From NCBI GenBank assembly GCA_029558535.1, contig JAKQEK010000457.1:1-53624 (forward strand): a DNA stretch of 53,624 bases, read 5' to 3'. The stretch is from Bacteroidota bacterium. GTDB lineage: Bacteria; Bacteroidota; Bacteroidia; Bacteroidales; ML635J-15. Below the pieces are notes generated by a model. It did not search any database, was not told the origin of the DNA, and saw only the letters and a list, made by a program, of their open reading frames with translations. The position numbers were made by a program, and so were the translations under genes. Below, piece after piece: positions 8,385-16,911 of this stretch. Position 1 is the stretch's first letter. The number at the start of each line of letters is the position of its first letter.

Positions 8385-10250
8385 GTGAAACGCAAATTAT
8401 TATTTATAATGTCTTTTCTTTTTGTGAATTTGGTTTATTCGCAGCACGAGGGTATTGAAAGACATTTCACTTCACACACATTGTACCATACTGTATATGA
8501 AGACTTCACTTATGTTGATGACTCGCTGACAGATTTTTTTCATAATTATCTCCCCCAATTTAAACAATCCTATCATCCTTTGGGCTGGATGAATCCTGGG
8601 AGTCCATTTATACCAGCAATATATTCAGAGCACGCAACTCATACATTTTGGTTTTTTAATAATTACACGCCATATATTCAGGATCACGACAATATAATAT
8701 ATTTTGATGCCACAAAACCTTTTACTATTTTCAAGTTTTTCGGAGGCCCCAAGTCACCTGAAATTGTAAAATTTACGCATACACAAAATATTACACCAAA
8801 TTTCAATTTTGCATTTAATTACGACCTTATTAATTCTAATGAAAATAACGCTAATAATGTTCATTACCAACGCAACATTACAAAAGTAAATGCTATAAGT
8901 ATAGCAACAGCTTATACCAAAAAACAATATCAGTCCCATTTTAATTTCGTTTTTAACAAAATAAACAATCAAGAAAATGGTGGATTAAAGAATATGCAAA
9001 CTTTTGACTCGACTTATTATCCTACAAATTTATATAGTGTAAATCTTGAGAATGCTCAAAATACAGTTGGTCAGCTTGGTTTACAATATAATCACGAATA
9101 TCGCTTTGGATCGTATAGTTCAGATACAATTTTAATCGGAAAAGATACTGCAATAAATAAGATTTTCAATAGTAACTTTTCAATTATTCACGATATAAAA
9201 GCAGATAGGTTTTTCAGACAGTATCTTGATGTCCCTGGAAGTTTTTACGATAATATTTACAGGGATTCTACATTGACAAATGATTCTACATATTACAAAG
9301 TAATTGATAATAAAATTCTATTGATTTTTTTACTTGAAGGAAAAGGTAAAATTGAAAAGTTTCAGATACTGGCCGGTATAAACAATTATTTATACAATTA
9401 TGGCTTTGACTCGACTTCTCAGACATATTTGTCAAATTATGTTACAGGTTCACTAACATTTGAAACTGAGAATTCTTCATTTTATTCTGAATTAAGTTAT
9501 TGTTTTGCAGGTTCTGATATTTTTGACACAGATATTTCGGCAGATTATTACCTAGATTTAACTGATAATACTAATTTAAGTGCATATTTCGGATTTTCGG
9601 TGCTAAATCCATCTATTTTTATGTACTATTACAAGTCAAATCATTTTGAATGGGAAATTGATGCCTATAAAACAACAAATATCAGTGGGGGAGTAAATTT
9701 CAATTTTAGCGAGATTGATTTTGATGCAGGAGTAAACATAAATATTCCTGATAATTATTTCATATTTGATGCAGAATGTGTACCCAGACAAATTGCGGCA
9801 GCTAATCTGATCTCTGATGCATATTTAAGTAAAACTTTCAATTTCGGGAATTTTCACTGGAATACAAGATTCACTTATCAGTATATTGCGAACCGAACAA
9901 ATATTCCGCTACCCGACATGATTGGATACACTAGTTTTTACTTTAAACGTGATATATTTAAACATGCACTTACATTGCAATTAGGTTTTGATGTAAAATA
10001 CCACAGTGCAATTTATGGTTATGCGTATATGCCAGCACTGGGCGTGTTTTATTTGCAAAACGACAGGAAATTTGGAAATTATCCAAATGCAGGACTTTAT
10101 GGAGTTGTTAAAATAAAACGGTTTAGAGGTTTTGTGAAAATCAGTAACTTTAATAGTGCTTTTATGCCTCATACTTATTATTTATTATACAAGATTCCCG
10201 ATAATCCTTTTTCATTTAATTTTGGTATCTCTTGGGAATTTTACGATTAA
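8385..10250 (+). CDS. Porin_10-type outer-membrane beta-barrel protein
   Basis: About 621 residues. Starting at GTG 8385 gives VKRKLLFIMSFLFVNLVYSQ, a clean signal peptide; an ATG at 8409 would lose the basic end. The longer upstream frame (from 8274) is AT-rich spacer. The mature N-terminus has the Bacteroidota putative-porin pattern: a Y-x-D-x-S-L-x-x-F stretch, then LGWMNPGSP, then Y-FDATKPFT and the HTQNITPNFNFAFNY strand. Most of the rest alternates aromatic and polar residues as beta-strands do, and the protein ends in an aromatic strand (FGISWEFYD). It most likely forms a pore; the solute is unknown. Alone in its unit, followed at 78 bases by the lytic transglycosylase. Confidence 0.8.
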   Translation: MKRKLLFIMSFLFVNLVYSQHEGIERHFTSHTLYHTVYEDFTYVDDSLTDFFHNYLPQFKQSYHPLGWMNPGSPFIPAIYSEHATHTFWFFNNYTPYIQDHDNIIYFDATKPFTIFKFFGGPKSPEIVKFTHTQNITPNFNFAFNYDLINSNENNANNVHYQRNITKVNAISIATAYTKKQYQSHFNFVFNKINNQENGGLKNMQTFDSTYYPTNLYSVNLENAQNTVGQLGLQYNHEYRFGSYSSDTILIGKDTAINKIFNSNFSIIHDIKADRFFRQYLDVPGSFYDNIYRDSTLTNDSTYYKVIDNKILLIFLLEGKGKIEKFQILAGINNYLYNYGFDSTSQTYLSNYVTGSLTFETENSSFYSELSYCFAGSDIFDTDISADYYLDLTDNTNLSAYFGFSVLNPSIFMYYYKSNHFEWEIDAYKTTNISGGVNFNFSEIDFDAGVNINIPDNYFIFDAECVPRQIAAANLISDAYLSKTFNFGNFHWNTRFTYQYIANRTNIPLPDMIGYTSFYFKRDIFKHALTLQLGFDVKYHSAIYGYAYMPALGVFYLQNDRKFGNYPNAGLYGVVKIKRFRGFVKISNFNSAFMPHTYYLLYKIPDNPFSFNFGISWEFYD

Positions 10251-10327
10251 TTGCAATTATTTAGATTTTTTTGGCATTACGCAATTTTTTGTAATTTTTT
10301 AATAATATATTTAGTTCGATTATCTAA

Positions 10328-11737
10328 ATGAAAAGATTTAAAATATTTACGATATTTGTTATTACAATAATTGTATTGTTATTTGGTTTTTTCATTACAC
10401 ATTATGTATTATCTCACAAACAGGAGATAGATTCAAAAAGAGATTTTCCGGAGATTGAAAAAGAAGGTATTTTACGTGTTGTGATCAATACAAATCCTAT
10501 TGACTATTTTATTTATCAAGGGCAACCGATGGGTTTGCAACTAGAAATACTTGAAGCCTTTGCAAAAACACATAACTTAAATCTTGAAATTATTGTCGAG
10601 AACAATCCTGACAAAGGTATGGAATTGCTTATATCAAGTGAGTGTGACATACTTGCACAGTCATTGAGCAATTCGATAGAAAAAGATGTAAATTATGATT
10701 TTACAATACCTGTAAGACAAACAAAACAAGTCTTGGTACAGAGAATTTCAGATGTAGAAGAGCAAAATAAACTTATCCGAGACTTGTCAGATCTTGAATT
10801 GAAAACAGTATATTGTAGTAAAAACAGTAGAAATATCAAGAGTTTAAATAATCTTAACAGTTTGTCTTCCAAAAACTATTATGTTGTTGAAATTGACTCA
10901 ATGCCTGATGAACAGTTAATACAAAAAGTATCGGAAGGATTGATTGATTATGTTATTTGTGACTATAACATTGCAAAAATTGCACAGAGTTATTATCCCA
11001 ATATTGATATTGAGACAGATATGAGTTTACCTCAGGATATTTCGTGGTGTGTAAGGCACGAATCAAAAATTTTGTTGGACAGTTTAAACCACTGGCTGGA
11101 ATATTTTATGCAAACCGAAGATTACAATAAAATAACCAGAAAATATATTAATAACAATCGTTTGTATGTTGATATTAATAGCGAATTCTACTCAGGGAAT
11201 GAAGGGCGAATATGCAAGTATGATTCACTGATAAAAAAATACAGCGTCGTAATTGGATGGGATTGGCGTTTACTGGCATCCCTGATTTATGAAGAATCGA
11301 GATTTAATCCTAATGTTGTAAGCTGGGCCGGAGCGTTTGGAATTATGCAGCTTATGCCTGTGATATATTATAAATACAGAGATCCAAAATTAGAGGGACA
11401 AGAATCACAGATTTATGCCGGTGTTAATTATATCAGAGATCTTTATACCTTATTATCAACTACACCAAGTAATTCGGATGATATGGTAAAATTTGTTTTA
11501 GCTGCTTATAATATTGGTCCGGGACATATTGAAGATGCTATGAGATTAGCGTCAAAATACAATAAAAATCCCGGTTCCTGGGATGATGTTTCATATTATA
11601 TGATTAACTTGTCAAATCCGACATATTATAATGATAGCTGCGTTAAACATGGCTATTTCCCGGGAATTTACTCTGTGAATTTTGCAAATGCAATTGTTAA
11701 CAGGTACAAACATTATTTGAATATTATTCCGGAGTAG
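10328..11737 (+). CDS. MltF-like membrane-bound lytic transglycosylase
   Basis: 469 residues: an N-terminal membrane anchor (about 6-28), a solute-binding-protein family 3 domain (about 45-270, beginning at GILRVVINTNP), and a lysozyme-like SLT domain (about 295-440). The catalytic glutamate sits in YEESRFNP (E323 of the E-S pair), followed by GIMQLMP (338-344) and the A-Y-N-x-G motif AAYNIGPGH. The reaction is non-hydrolytic cleavage of peptidoglycan between MurNAc and GlcNAc, making 1,6-anhydro ends, in the periplasm; in MltF the first domain senses muropeptides and controls the second. All expected residues are present. Confidence 0.9.
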   Translation: MKRFKIFTIFVITIIVLLFGFFITHYVLSHKQEIDSKRDFPEIEKEGILRVVINTNPIDYFIYQGQPMGLQLEILEAFAKTHNLNLEIIVENNPDKGMELLISSECDILAQSLSNSIEKDVNYDFTIPVRQTKQVLVQRISDVEEQNKLIRDLSDLELKTVYCSKNSRNIKSLNNLNSLSSKNYYVVEIDSMPDEQLIQKVSEGLIDYVICDYNIAKIAQSYYPNIDIETDMSLPQDISWCVRHESKILLDSLNHWLEYFMQTEDYNKITRKYINNNRLYVDINSEFYSGNEGRICKYDSLIKKYSVVIGWDWRLLASLIYEESRFNPNVVSWAGAFGIMQLMPVIYYKYRDPKLEGQESQIYAGVNYIRDLYTLLSTTPSNSDDMVKFVLAAYNIGPGHIEDAMRLASKYNKNPGSWDDVSYYMINLSNPTYYNDSCVKHGYFPGIYSVNFANAIVNRYKHYLNIIPE

Positions 11738-11756
11738 AAAATTTAAACCAAATTGA

Positions 11757-11854
11757 ATTTCGGGTTGCGGATTTCGCGTTCCGGATTCCGGGTTTCGGAT
11801 TTCGGGTTGCGGATTTCGCGTTCCGGATTCCGGGTTTCGAGTTTCGGATTCCGG
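11757..11854. repeat. Seven 14-bp units in a 42-bp higher-order tandem repeat
   Basis: Seven units of 14 bases follow without gaps. The three unit types are ATTTCGGGTTGCGG, ATTTCGCGTTCCGG and ATTCCGGGTTTCGG; the trio at 11757-11798 is repeated at 11799-11840 with one change (last base), and a seventh degenerate unit ends at 11854. The tract is GC-rich on an AT-rich background. It lies between the 3' ends of two convergent genes. Confidence 0.9.
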
Positions 11855-11983
11855 TTTTTTTTATCTGAAGACTAAGGCTATGGTTAAGGCTAATGTGACT
11901 TTAGAGGCAGTATTACATTTTCTTTGTGAAAATCATGACTTTGAGGTTTTTTCATCACAAAGACACAGACAACACAAAGTTTT

Positions 11984-12011
11984 TTGCTTTTTGGAATTTG
12001 CTTTTTGGAAT
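11984..12011. repeat. Perfect 14-bp tandem duplication
   Basis: TTGCTTTTTGGAAT occurs twice head to tail, at 11984-11997 and 11998-12011. The period, 14, is the same as that of the GC-rich tract 130 bases upstream although the sequence is different. The rest of 11855-12019 is AT-rich and holds no gene that I would defend. Confidence 0.85.
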
Positions 12012-12019
12012 TCTACTTT

Positions 12020-14638
12020 TTACTTGATTCCGCTAAGCTTTTTTATTTCGTTAAGTTTGTTTAGTGCTTCGAGTGGTGTAAGAGTATCAATATCAATTCC
12101 CTGTATTTCTTTACGAATCTGTGAAAGCACGGGGTCGTCTAATTGGAAGAAACTTAACTGATAACCATCGCGATTCGGTCCTATTTTTTCGACTGATTTG
12201 TTTAACTTACTATCCGCACTCACATCTTTAGCACTACCTTCAAGTTGCTCGAGAATTTTTTTTGCACGATAGACAATCGATTTTGGCATACCCGCCATTT
12301 GGGCTACATGAATCCCAAAGCTATGTTCACTCCCACCCTGTTGAAGTTTTCTCAGAAAAATTACCTTATCTTTTAATTCCTGAACAGATACATTATAATT
12401 TCGTATTCTCTTAAAGGTTTTTTCCATTTCATTCAGCTCATGATAATGCGTCGCAAACAAAGTTTTTGCTTTAGCGGTAGGATGTTCGTGAATATATTCT
12501 GCAATTGCCCACGCTATACTTATTCCATCATAGGTGCTGGTTCCCCGTCCCAGTTCGTCTAACAAAATCAGACTACGCGAAGAAATATTATTCATAATAC
12601 TTGCGGCTTCAAGCATTTCGACCATAAAAGTAGATTCGCCCATGGAAATATTATCTGAAGCTCCTACTCTGGTAAAGATTTTATCAATAATACCAATCTC
12701 GGATGATTGAGCAGGCACAAAACTGCCACACTGAGCCAAAATACATATCAATGCTGTTTGTCTAAGCAAAGCCGATTTCCCTGACATATTTGGACCTGTG
12801 ATCATCATTATTTGTTGTGTACTGTCGTCAAGATAGACATCATTAGAAATATACTCTTCACCGAAAGGCAATAACTTTTCAATAACCGGATGTCTGCCAC
12901 CTTTAATATCTATTATGCATGAGTCATTCAGAACCGGCTTACAATAATTATTGCTAATTGCCGATTTTGAGAAAGACAACAGACAATCAAGTCTTGCAAT
13001 TAAAACAGCATTTGACTGAATAGCTCCAATGAAATCAGAAATAAACATAATCAAATCGTTATACAAACGATTTTCGATAATCTGAATTTTTTCTTCTGCC
13101 CCTAATATTTTTTCTTCATATTCCTTTAACTCCTCATTAATATATCTTTCGGCAGAAACTAAAGTTTGTTTACGAACCCATTCTTCAGGCACCTTGTCCT
13201 TATGTGTATTGCGAACTTCGAAATAATAACCGAAAACATTGTTAAAACTTACTTTTAGAGAACTTATGCCAGTGCGTTCACTTTCACGTTTTTCAAGATT
13301 ATCGAGATATTCTTTACCTCCAAATGCTATCGCTCTTAATTGATCCAATTCCTCCGATACTCCTTTGGCTATTACATTTCCCCGATTTAACAAATTTGGA
13401 CATTCGGGATTAATTTCTTTTGTAATTTTTTCTCTGACTTCAGCACAAGGGTGAAGTTGTTCGCCAAAAATATTGACTAAATGATGCTTAGAGTTTTTAC
13501 ACTCTTCAATAATCGGAATTATTGCTTCCAAAGAATTTCTCAACGATAATAATTCTCTGGGATTAATTCTTAAAACAGCAATTTTTGAAGCTAATCTTTC
13601 TATATCACTTATTGCAACTAATTGATTGTGAGTTTTAGCTCTAAAGTCTTCGTTTTTTACAAAATATTCGACTATATCCAATCTTTCATTTATGTCAGGC
13701 AAACTTTTCAAAGGTAATCCAACCCAACGCTTCAGCATTCGGCCTCCCATTGCAGTCACAGTGTTATCAATAACATCTGTCAGGCTCTTACCGTTTTCAT
13801 TAGTTGAATGAAAGATTTCAAGATTACGGATAGTAAATTTATCAAGCCACACAAACAAATTTTCATCAATACGAGCTAGGTTTTTAATATGATCCCTCGA
13901 ATTGTGCTCTGTAAGATTCAAATAATCTATTATTGACCCTGCAGCAATAACTCCGGCATCAAGTTTTTCAACACCAAAACCCTTTAAACTTCGTGTTTTA
14001 AACTGATTAAAGAGTTTATCCACAGCATTATCATAATTAAAAACCCAGTCATCAAGACCAAAACTTAATATCGAATTTCCAAATAATTCACTAAATTGTT
14101 TTTTCTTATTTTTCTCAAAAATGATTTCTTTTGGATTAAAGCTTTGTATCAATTTTTCGATATAATCTTTTGATCCCTGCGACAAATAAAATTCCCCTGT
14201 AGATATGTCAAGAAATGAAATTCCGAATATTTGTTTATCAATATAAATACTTGCAAGAAAATTATTTTCTTTTTGCTCCAGAACATTGTCGTTCATAAGG
14301 ACACCCGGGGTCACCAATTCAGTTATTCCTCTTTTAACTATTGTCTTGGTTAATTTAGGGTCTTCGAGTTGTTCGCAGATAGCCACTCTCTGACCTGCCC
14401 GTACTAACTTTGGCAGATATGTGTCCAGGGCATGATGCGGAAATCCCGCCAGGTCAATATAAGAGGCTGCTCCATTTGCTCTTTTGGTCAGAGTAATTCC
14501 CAGTATTGCACTTGCTTTTACTGCGTCTTCTTCGAAAGTTTCGTAAAAATCTCCCACACGAAAAAGCAAAACCGCATCAGGATGCTTTGCCTTGATGTTA
14601 TAATATTGCTTCATTAAAGGAGTCTCTACTGCTTTCAT
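12020..14638 (-). CDS. mutS: DNA mismatch repair ATPase MutS
   Basis: 872 residues, full length. It finds mismatches in new DNA and recruits MutL. The N-terminal mismatch-binding domain begins with [28 protein letters not shown]; the F-x-E wedge is the FYE shown here (F32, E34 by count). Connector, lever and clamp domains fill about 130-560. The ATPase domain has Walker A GPNMSGKS (615-622), STFMVEM, Walker [17 protein letters not shown] and the signature [10 protein letters not shown]. The C-terminal tail ends in the short dimerisation helices. Its start lies 164 bases from the divergent phosphodiesterase gene. Confidence 0.97.
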   Translation of the reverse strand: MKAVETPLMKQYYNIKAKHPDAVLLFRVGDFYETFEEDAVKASAILGITLTKRANGAASYIDLAGFPHHALDTYLPKLVRAGQRVAICEQLEDPKLTKTIVKRGITELVTPGVLMNDNVLEQKENNFLASIYIDKQIFGISFLDISTGEFYLSQGSKDYIEKLIQSFNPKEIIFEKNKKKQFSELFGNSILSFGLDDWVFNYDNAVDKLFNQFKTRSLKGFGVEKLDAGVIAAGSIIDYLNLTEHNSRDHIKNLARIDENLFVWLDKFTIRNLEIFHSTNENGKSLTDVIDNTVTAMGGRMLKRWVGLPLKSLPDINERLDIVEYFVKNEDFRAKTHNQLVAISDIERLASKIAVLRINPRELLSLRNSLEAIIPIIEECKNSKHHLVNIFGEQLHPCAEVREKITKEINPECPNLLNRGNVIAKGVSEELDQLRAIAFGGKEYLDNLEKRESERTGISSLKVSFNNVFGYYFEVRNTHKDKVPEEWVRKQTLVSAERYINEELKEYEEKILGAEEKIQIIENRLYNDLIMFISDFIGAIQSNAVLIARLDCLLSFSKSAISNNYCKPVLNDSCIIDIKGGRHPVIEKLLPFGEEYISNDVYLDDSTQQIMMITGPNMSGKSALLRQTALICILAQCGSFVPAQSSEIGIIDKIFTRVGASDNISMGESTFMVEMLEAASIMNNISSRSLILLDELGRGTSTYDGISIAWAIAEYIHEHPTAKAKTLFATHYHELNEMEKTFKRIRNYNVSVQELKDKVIFLRKLQQGGSEHSFGIHVAQMAGMPKSIVYRAKKILEQLEGSAKDVSADSKLNKSVEKIGPNRDGYQLSFFQLDDPVLSQIRKEIQGIDIDTLTPLEALNKLNEIKKLSGIK

Positions 14639-14802
14639 TTTTTAAATAAATTACAAAAAAAGATTGTAAATATACAATTATTACAGGGTGCTAAAAACAA
14701 TTGTTTATTGTTTGTTAAAAAGTATTTGTTTGGAAAAGTCAGAGAAAAAATAAAAAAATTCTCCATTTGTCATATTTACTATATTTTTAATGAAATTTTA
14801 AT

Positions 14803-15282
14803 ATGAAAAAAATCGGATTAATATCGGACACACATTCATATCTTGATAGTGAAATCATTGAATTTCTGAACGATGTTGATGAGATATGGCATGCAGGAGA
14901 TATAGGAGATGAAAAAGTTCTCGAAAAACTTAAATCCATTAAGCCGGTCAGAGCTGTTTATGGCAATATAGATGATTCGAATATTCAAAAAATGACTAAG
15001 TATAGTTCCAGATTTACTATTGAAGGTGTTGATGTTTTTATGATTCATATCGGAGGTTATCCCGGGAAATATTCTCCTGAAGTACAAAACGAATTTAAAT
15101 CAGCCCCACCCAATCTGTTTATTTCAGGACATTCGCATATTTTAAAGATCATGTTTGACAAGAAAAACAATCTGCTGCATATAAACCCCGGTGCAGCAGG
15201 TAAATATGGCTGGCATAAATTTATTACTGCCGTTAAATTTGATATTGACAATACTGAAATAAAAAATTTGCTGATTTTTTAA
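14803..15282 (+). CDS. YfcE/MJ0936-type metallophosphoesterase
   Basis: 159 residues, the usual size for this small two-metal phosphodiesterase family. All metal-binding motifs are visible: D9-x-H11 (SDTH), HAGDIGD with D33, YGNIDD with N55, a histidine in MIHIGGYPG, and SGHSH near residue 110. NPGAAG near the end is the family's last motif. The physiological substrate is unknown; relatives split bis-pNPP and some phosphodiester signals. A single gene facing the repeat island. Confidence 0.88.
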   Translation: MKKIGLISDTHSYLDSEIIEFLNDVDEIWHAGDIGDEKVLEKLKSIKPVRAVYGNIDDSNIQKMTKYSSRFTIEGVDVFMIHIGGYPGKYSPEVQNEFKSAPPNLFISGHSHILKIMFDKKNNLLHINPGAAGKYGWHKFITAVKFDIDNTEIKNLLIF

Positions 15283-15332
15283 AAAGCTCGATAAAGGACA
15301 AATTTAAATTCCAAATTCCAAATATTCGGGTT

Positions 15333-15462
15333 GACGGTTTTGTCATGATTTTTGCATCGGGGACTTCGAGACAATCAGCCTGTGGGCTGATCCCTCAGTC
15401 CCCTGATTGTCACTCACTCTCACTCTGATTCTCACACTGGCAAAAATACACGCCAAAACCTC
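15333..15462. repeat. Repeat element A with inverted ends and structured core
   Basis: The left end GACGGTTTTGTCATGATTTT and the right end GGCAAAAATACACGCC plus AAAACCTC form an imperfect inverted repeat (GGTTTTG and TTTTTGC arms). The ends are shared with element B at 15878-15948, but the core differs. Element A's core has GGGGACT/AGTCCCC arms enclosing the hairpin ATCAGCC-TGTG-GGCTGAT, and a competing pair GACAATCA/TGATTGTC. It lies just past the stop of the minus-strand fragment at 15529. Confidence 0.7.
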
Positions 15463-15528
15463 TAAATAAATTCCAAAATTCAAAATCCAATTCGTAGATT
15501 TCAAATGCTTGTTGTTTTGTTTATCATT

Positions 15529-15741
15529 TTACTTTGTCAGCACCATTTTCTTCGACTCAATTGTCATTCCGTCTGCGACAAGATAGTAAGTGTAATTTCC
15601 GGCACTCAGGTCGTAAGCATAAACAAGTAATTCGCCACAACCACGTTCCTGTATTTCTACTTGTTTCAGAATATTGCCGAGATTATCTATAAAGACAATT
15701 TTTGAATAATCTTTTACAACGAAAATTTGTAGGTTGATTCA
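15529..15741 (-). pseudogene. Remnant: T9SS C-terminal sorting domain
   Basis: The minus strand is open for about 70 codons, from a TGA inside the palindrome at 15739-15741 to a TAA at 15529-15531. The product, including KIVFIDNLGNILKQVEIQ, ERGCGELLVYAYDLSAGNYT and a close of MTIESKKMVLTK, is the end of a type A T9SS sorting domain as found behind tail-fibre-like secreted proteins of Bacteroidota. There is no start codon, signal peptide or cargo domain. The body of the gene is gone; the 28-bp palindrome marks the break. Confidence 0.75.
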
Positions 15742-15755
15742 TGAATCAACCTACA
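15728..15755. repeat. Perfect 28-bp palindrome
   Basis: Both arms are 14 bases with no loop: TGTAGGTTGATTCA on the left and its exact complement on the right. It brings the stop codon that closes the sorting-domain remnant upstream and may be a scar or footprint of an inserted element. No direct target duplication is evident around it. Confidence 0.9.
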
Positions 15756-15783
15756 TTTGTACGTTGTTTTAAGCGTTTTAGCT

Positions 15784-15796
15784 GGTTTTGTCATGA
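15784..15796. repeat. Orphan left end of the A/B repeat family
   Basis: GGTTTTGTCATGA is identical to the same segment in the left end of element A (15337-15349). No matching right end follows before element B, so this looks like a truncated third member. Confidence 0.5.
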
Positions 15797-15877
15797 GTAT
15801 AGAAAAATTACAAAATTAAAAATTTTAATCAGGAAAGGATGAACAATGTTAATCTTGATTTTTATTTTTACCTTTCT

Positions 15878-15948
15878 GACGGTTTTGTCTTGATTTTTGC
15901 CACCTCGACCATGCTCGGTGAACTGGCAAAAATACACGCCAAAACCTC
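15878..15948. repeat. Repeat element B with inverted ends, short core
   Basis: The left end GACGGTTTTGTCTTGATTTT and the right end GGCAAAAATACACGCC plus AAAACCTC match element A almost base for base, but the core is only about 25 bases, with CACC/GGTG arms around CGACCATGCTC. Homology to the flank of A resumes downstream (CAATTCGTAGATTT at both). Like A, it lies beyond the 3' end of a minus-strand secreted-protein gene. Confidence 0.7.
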
Positions 15949-16118
15949 GCAAAAAACTCAAACTTTACCCTGAGCAAAATCAAAGAGTACAAAATTCAAA
16001 TTACAATTCGTAGATTTTCAATTTTTTTGATTTCGGATTGCTTAGAACAAGGGTTTGGGCTGAAAAACTTTGGGGATTTTTTTGATTTGCTATTTTAAGG
16101 GGGAGAAAAAAAATGTTT
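15949..16118. other. AT-rich spacer with decayed repeat
   Basis: No gene. It holds the shared flank of the A/B elements, a CCCTGAGC...ATCAAAGAG stretch that looks like a decayed short palindromic repeat, and a GGGGG run near 16099, just beyond the stop of the gene at 16119. Confidence 0.4.
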
Positions 16119-16829
16119 TTATTTGATATTTACCAATTCGGTAAAAAGTGTTCCATTATTATCAACGAGGATGCGGAAATAGTTGTCGCCATCTTTTGCT
16201 TTGAGGATAATGCCGAAGTTGTCAGCTGTTACGGCGATGTCGCCATTTGCAACTTCGAGTGCTGATGTAGGATGTTTTGTACCAATACCTACATTGCCGG
16301 GCAAAATATCAATTCCTTCATAGCTATGTTCTTCACCGACTATCCTCATTCTTTCTTCACCAATAATATTTTCATCAAATGGCTGTGTATGAAATGTTAT
16401 GTCCCGAACAGTCGCCTGCATAGAAAAATTATCATTTTCGATAATATCTGTACTGAATTGGCTAAAAATATCTCCTACCGTTTTAAAATCTCTCCACATA
16501 CGCCAATATGTACTTTGACCAGCTGGACAATCTGTGCGGAAAACTTCGCCAAGACTTGCTATTGAACCATTTTGTGGTAAAAGCAAATAATTACTGTTTA
16601 CATGAAGAAACGCATGGGTCATATCTCCATTATTTGTGAAATTACCTATACCTATACTACGAATCCATATGTTTTGATTAGGACCATTAGCATCAGTTTG
16701 TCCAAATCTACTACCAGGAGTAATAACTGTATTAAACTGAGCATTTGTAACGTTACCTTGTATAAGCATAATTGTTGTAAATAATACCGTTATAAGGATT
16801 TTTCTTAAGTTTAAATTTTCTTTTTCCAT
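16119..16829 (-). CDS. Exported protein with VGIGT-type tail region
   Basis: 236 residues. The N-terminus has a basic start and a hydrophobic stretch (about 10-28) ending in NAQ, a signal peptide. The C-terminal third has VGIGTKHPTSALEV, a pattern found in Bacteroidota surface proteins of tail-fibre-like build, followed by a strand-rich end, NYFRILVDNNGTLFTE. There is no T9SS sorting domain, unlike the remnant downstream. Its last ~33 codons are repeated, almost unchanged, at 18540-18638. Function unknown; surface or periplasmic by its signal peptide. It lies 11 bases upstream of nothing but spacer and repeat element B. Confidence 0.6.
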   Translation of the reverse strand: MEKENLNLRKILITVLFTTIMLIQGNVTNAQFNTVITPGSRFGQTDANGPNQNIWIRSIGIGNFTNNGDMTHAFLHVNSNYLLLPQNGSIASLGEVFRTDCPAGQSTYWRMWRDFKTVGDIFSQFSTDIIENDNFSMQATVRDITFHTQPFDENIIGEERMRIVGEEHSYEGIDILPGNVGIGTKHPTSALEVANGDIAVTADNFGIILKAKDGDNYFRILVDNNGTLFTELVNIK

Positions 16830-16911
16830 AATTTACATTTTTAGTTAATGATTAGTTTATTTGTATAAATTTGATTGCCGGATTGTATTTTAAGAAAATA
16901 AATTCCTTCTT

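Noticed and set aside
11757..11854. CRISPR array
   Set aside because: Units are contiguous, 14 bases long, with no spacers and no cas genes nearby.
11880..12161. 93-codon open frame on the plus strand
   Set aside because: It runs antisense into mutS and is rich in Phe/Ser as shadow frames are; no start context.
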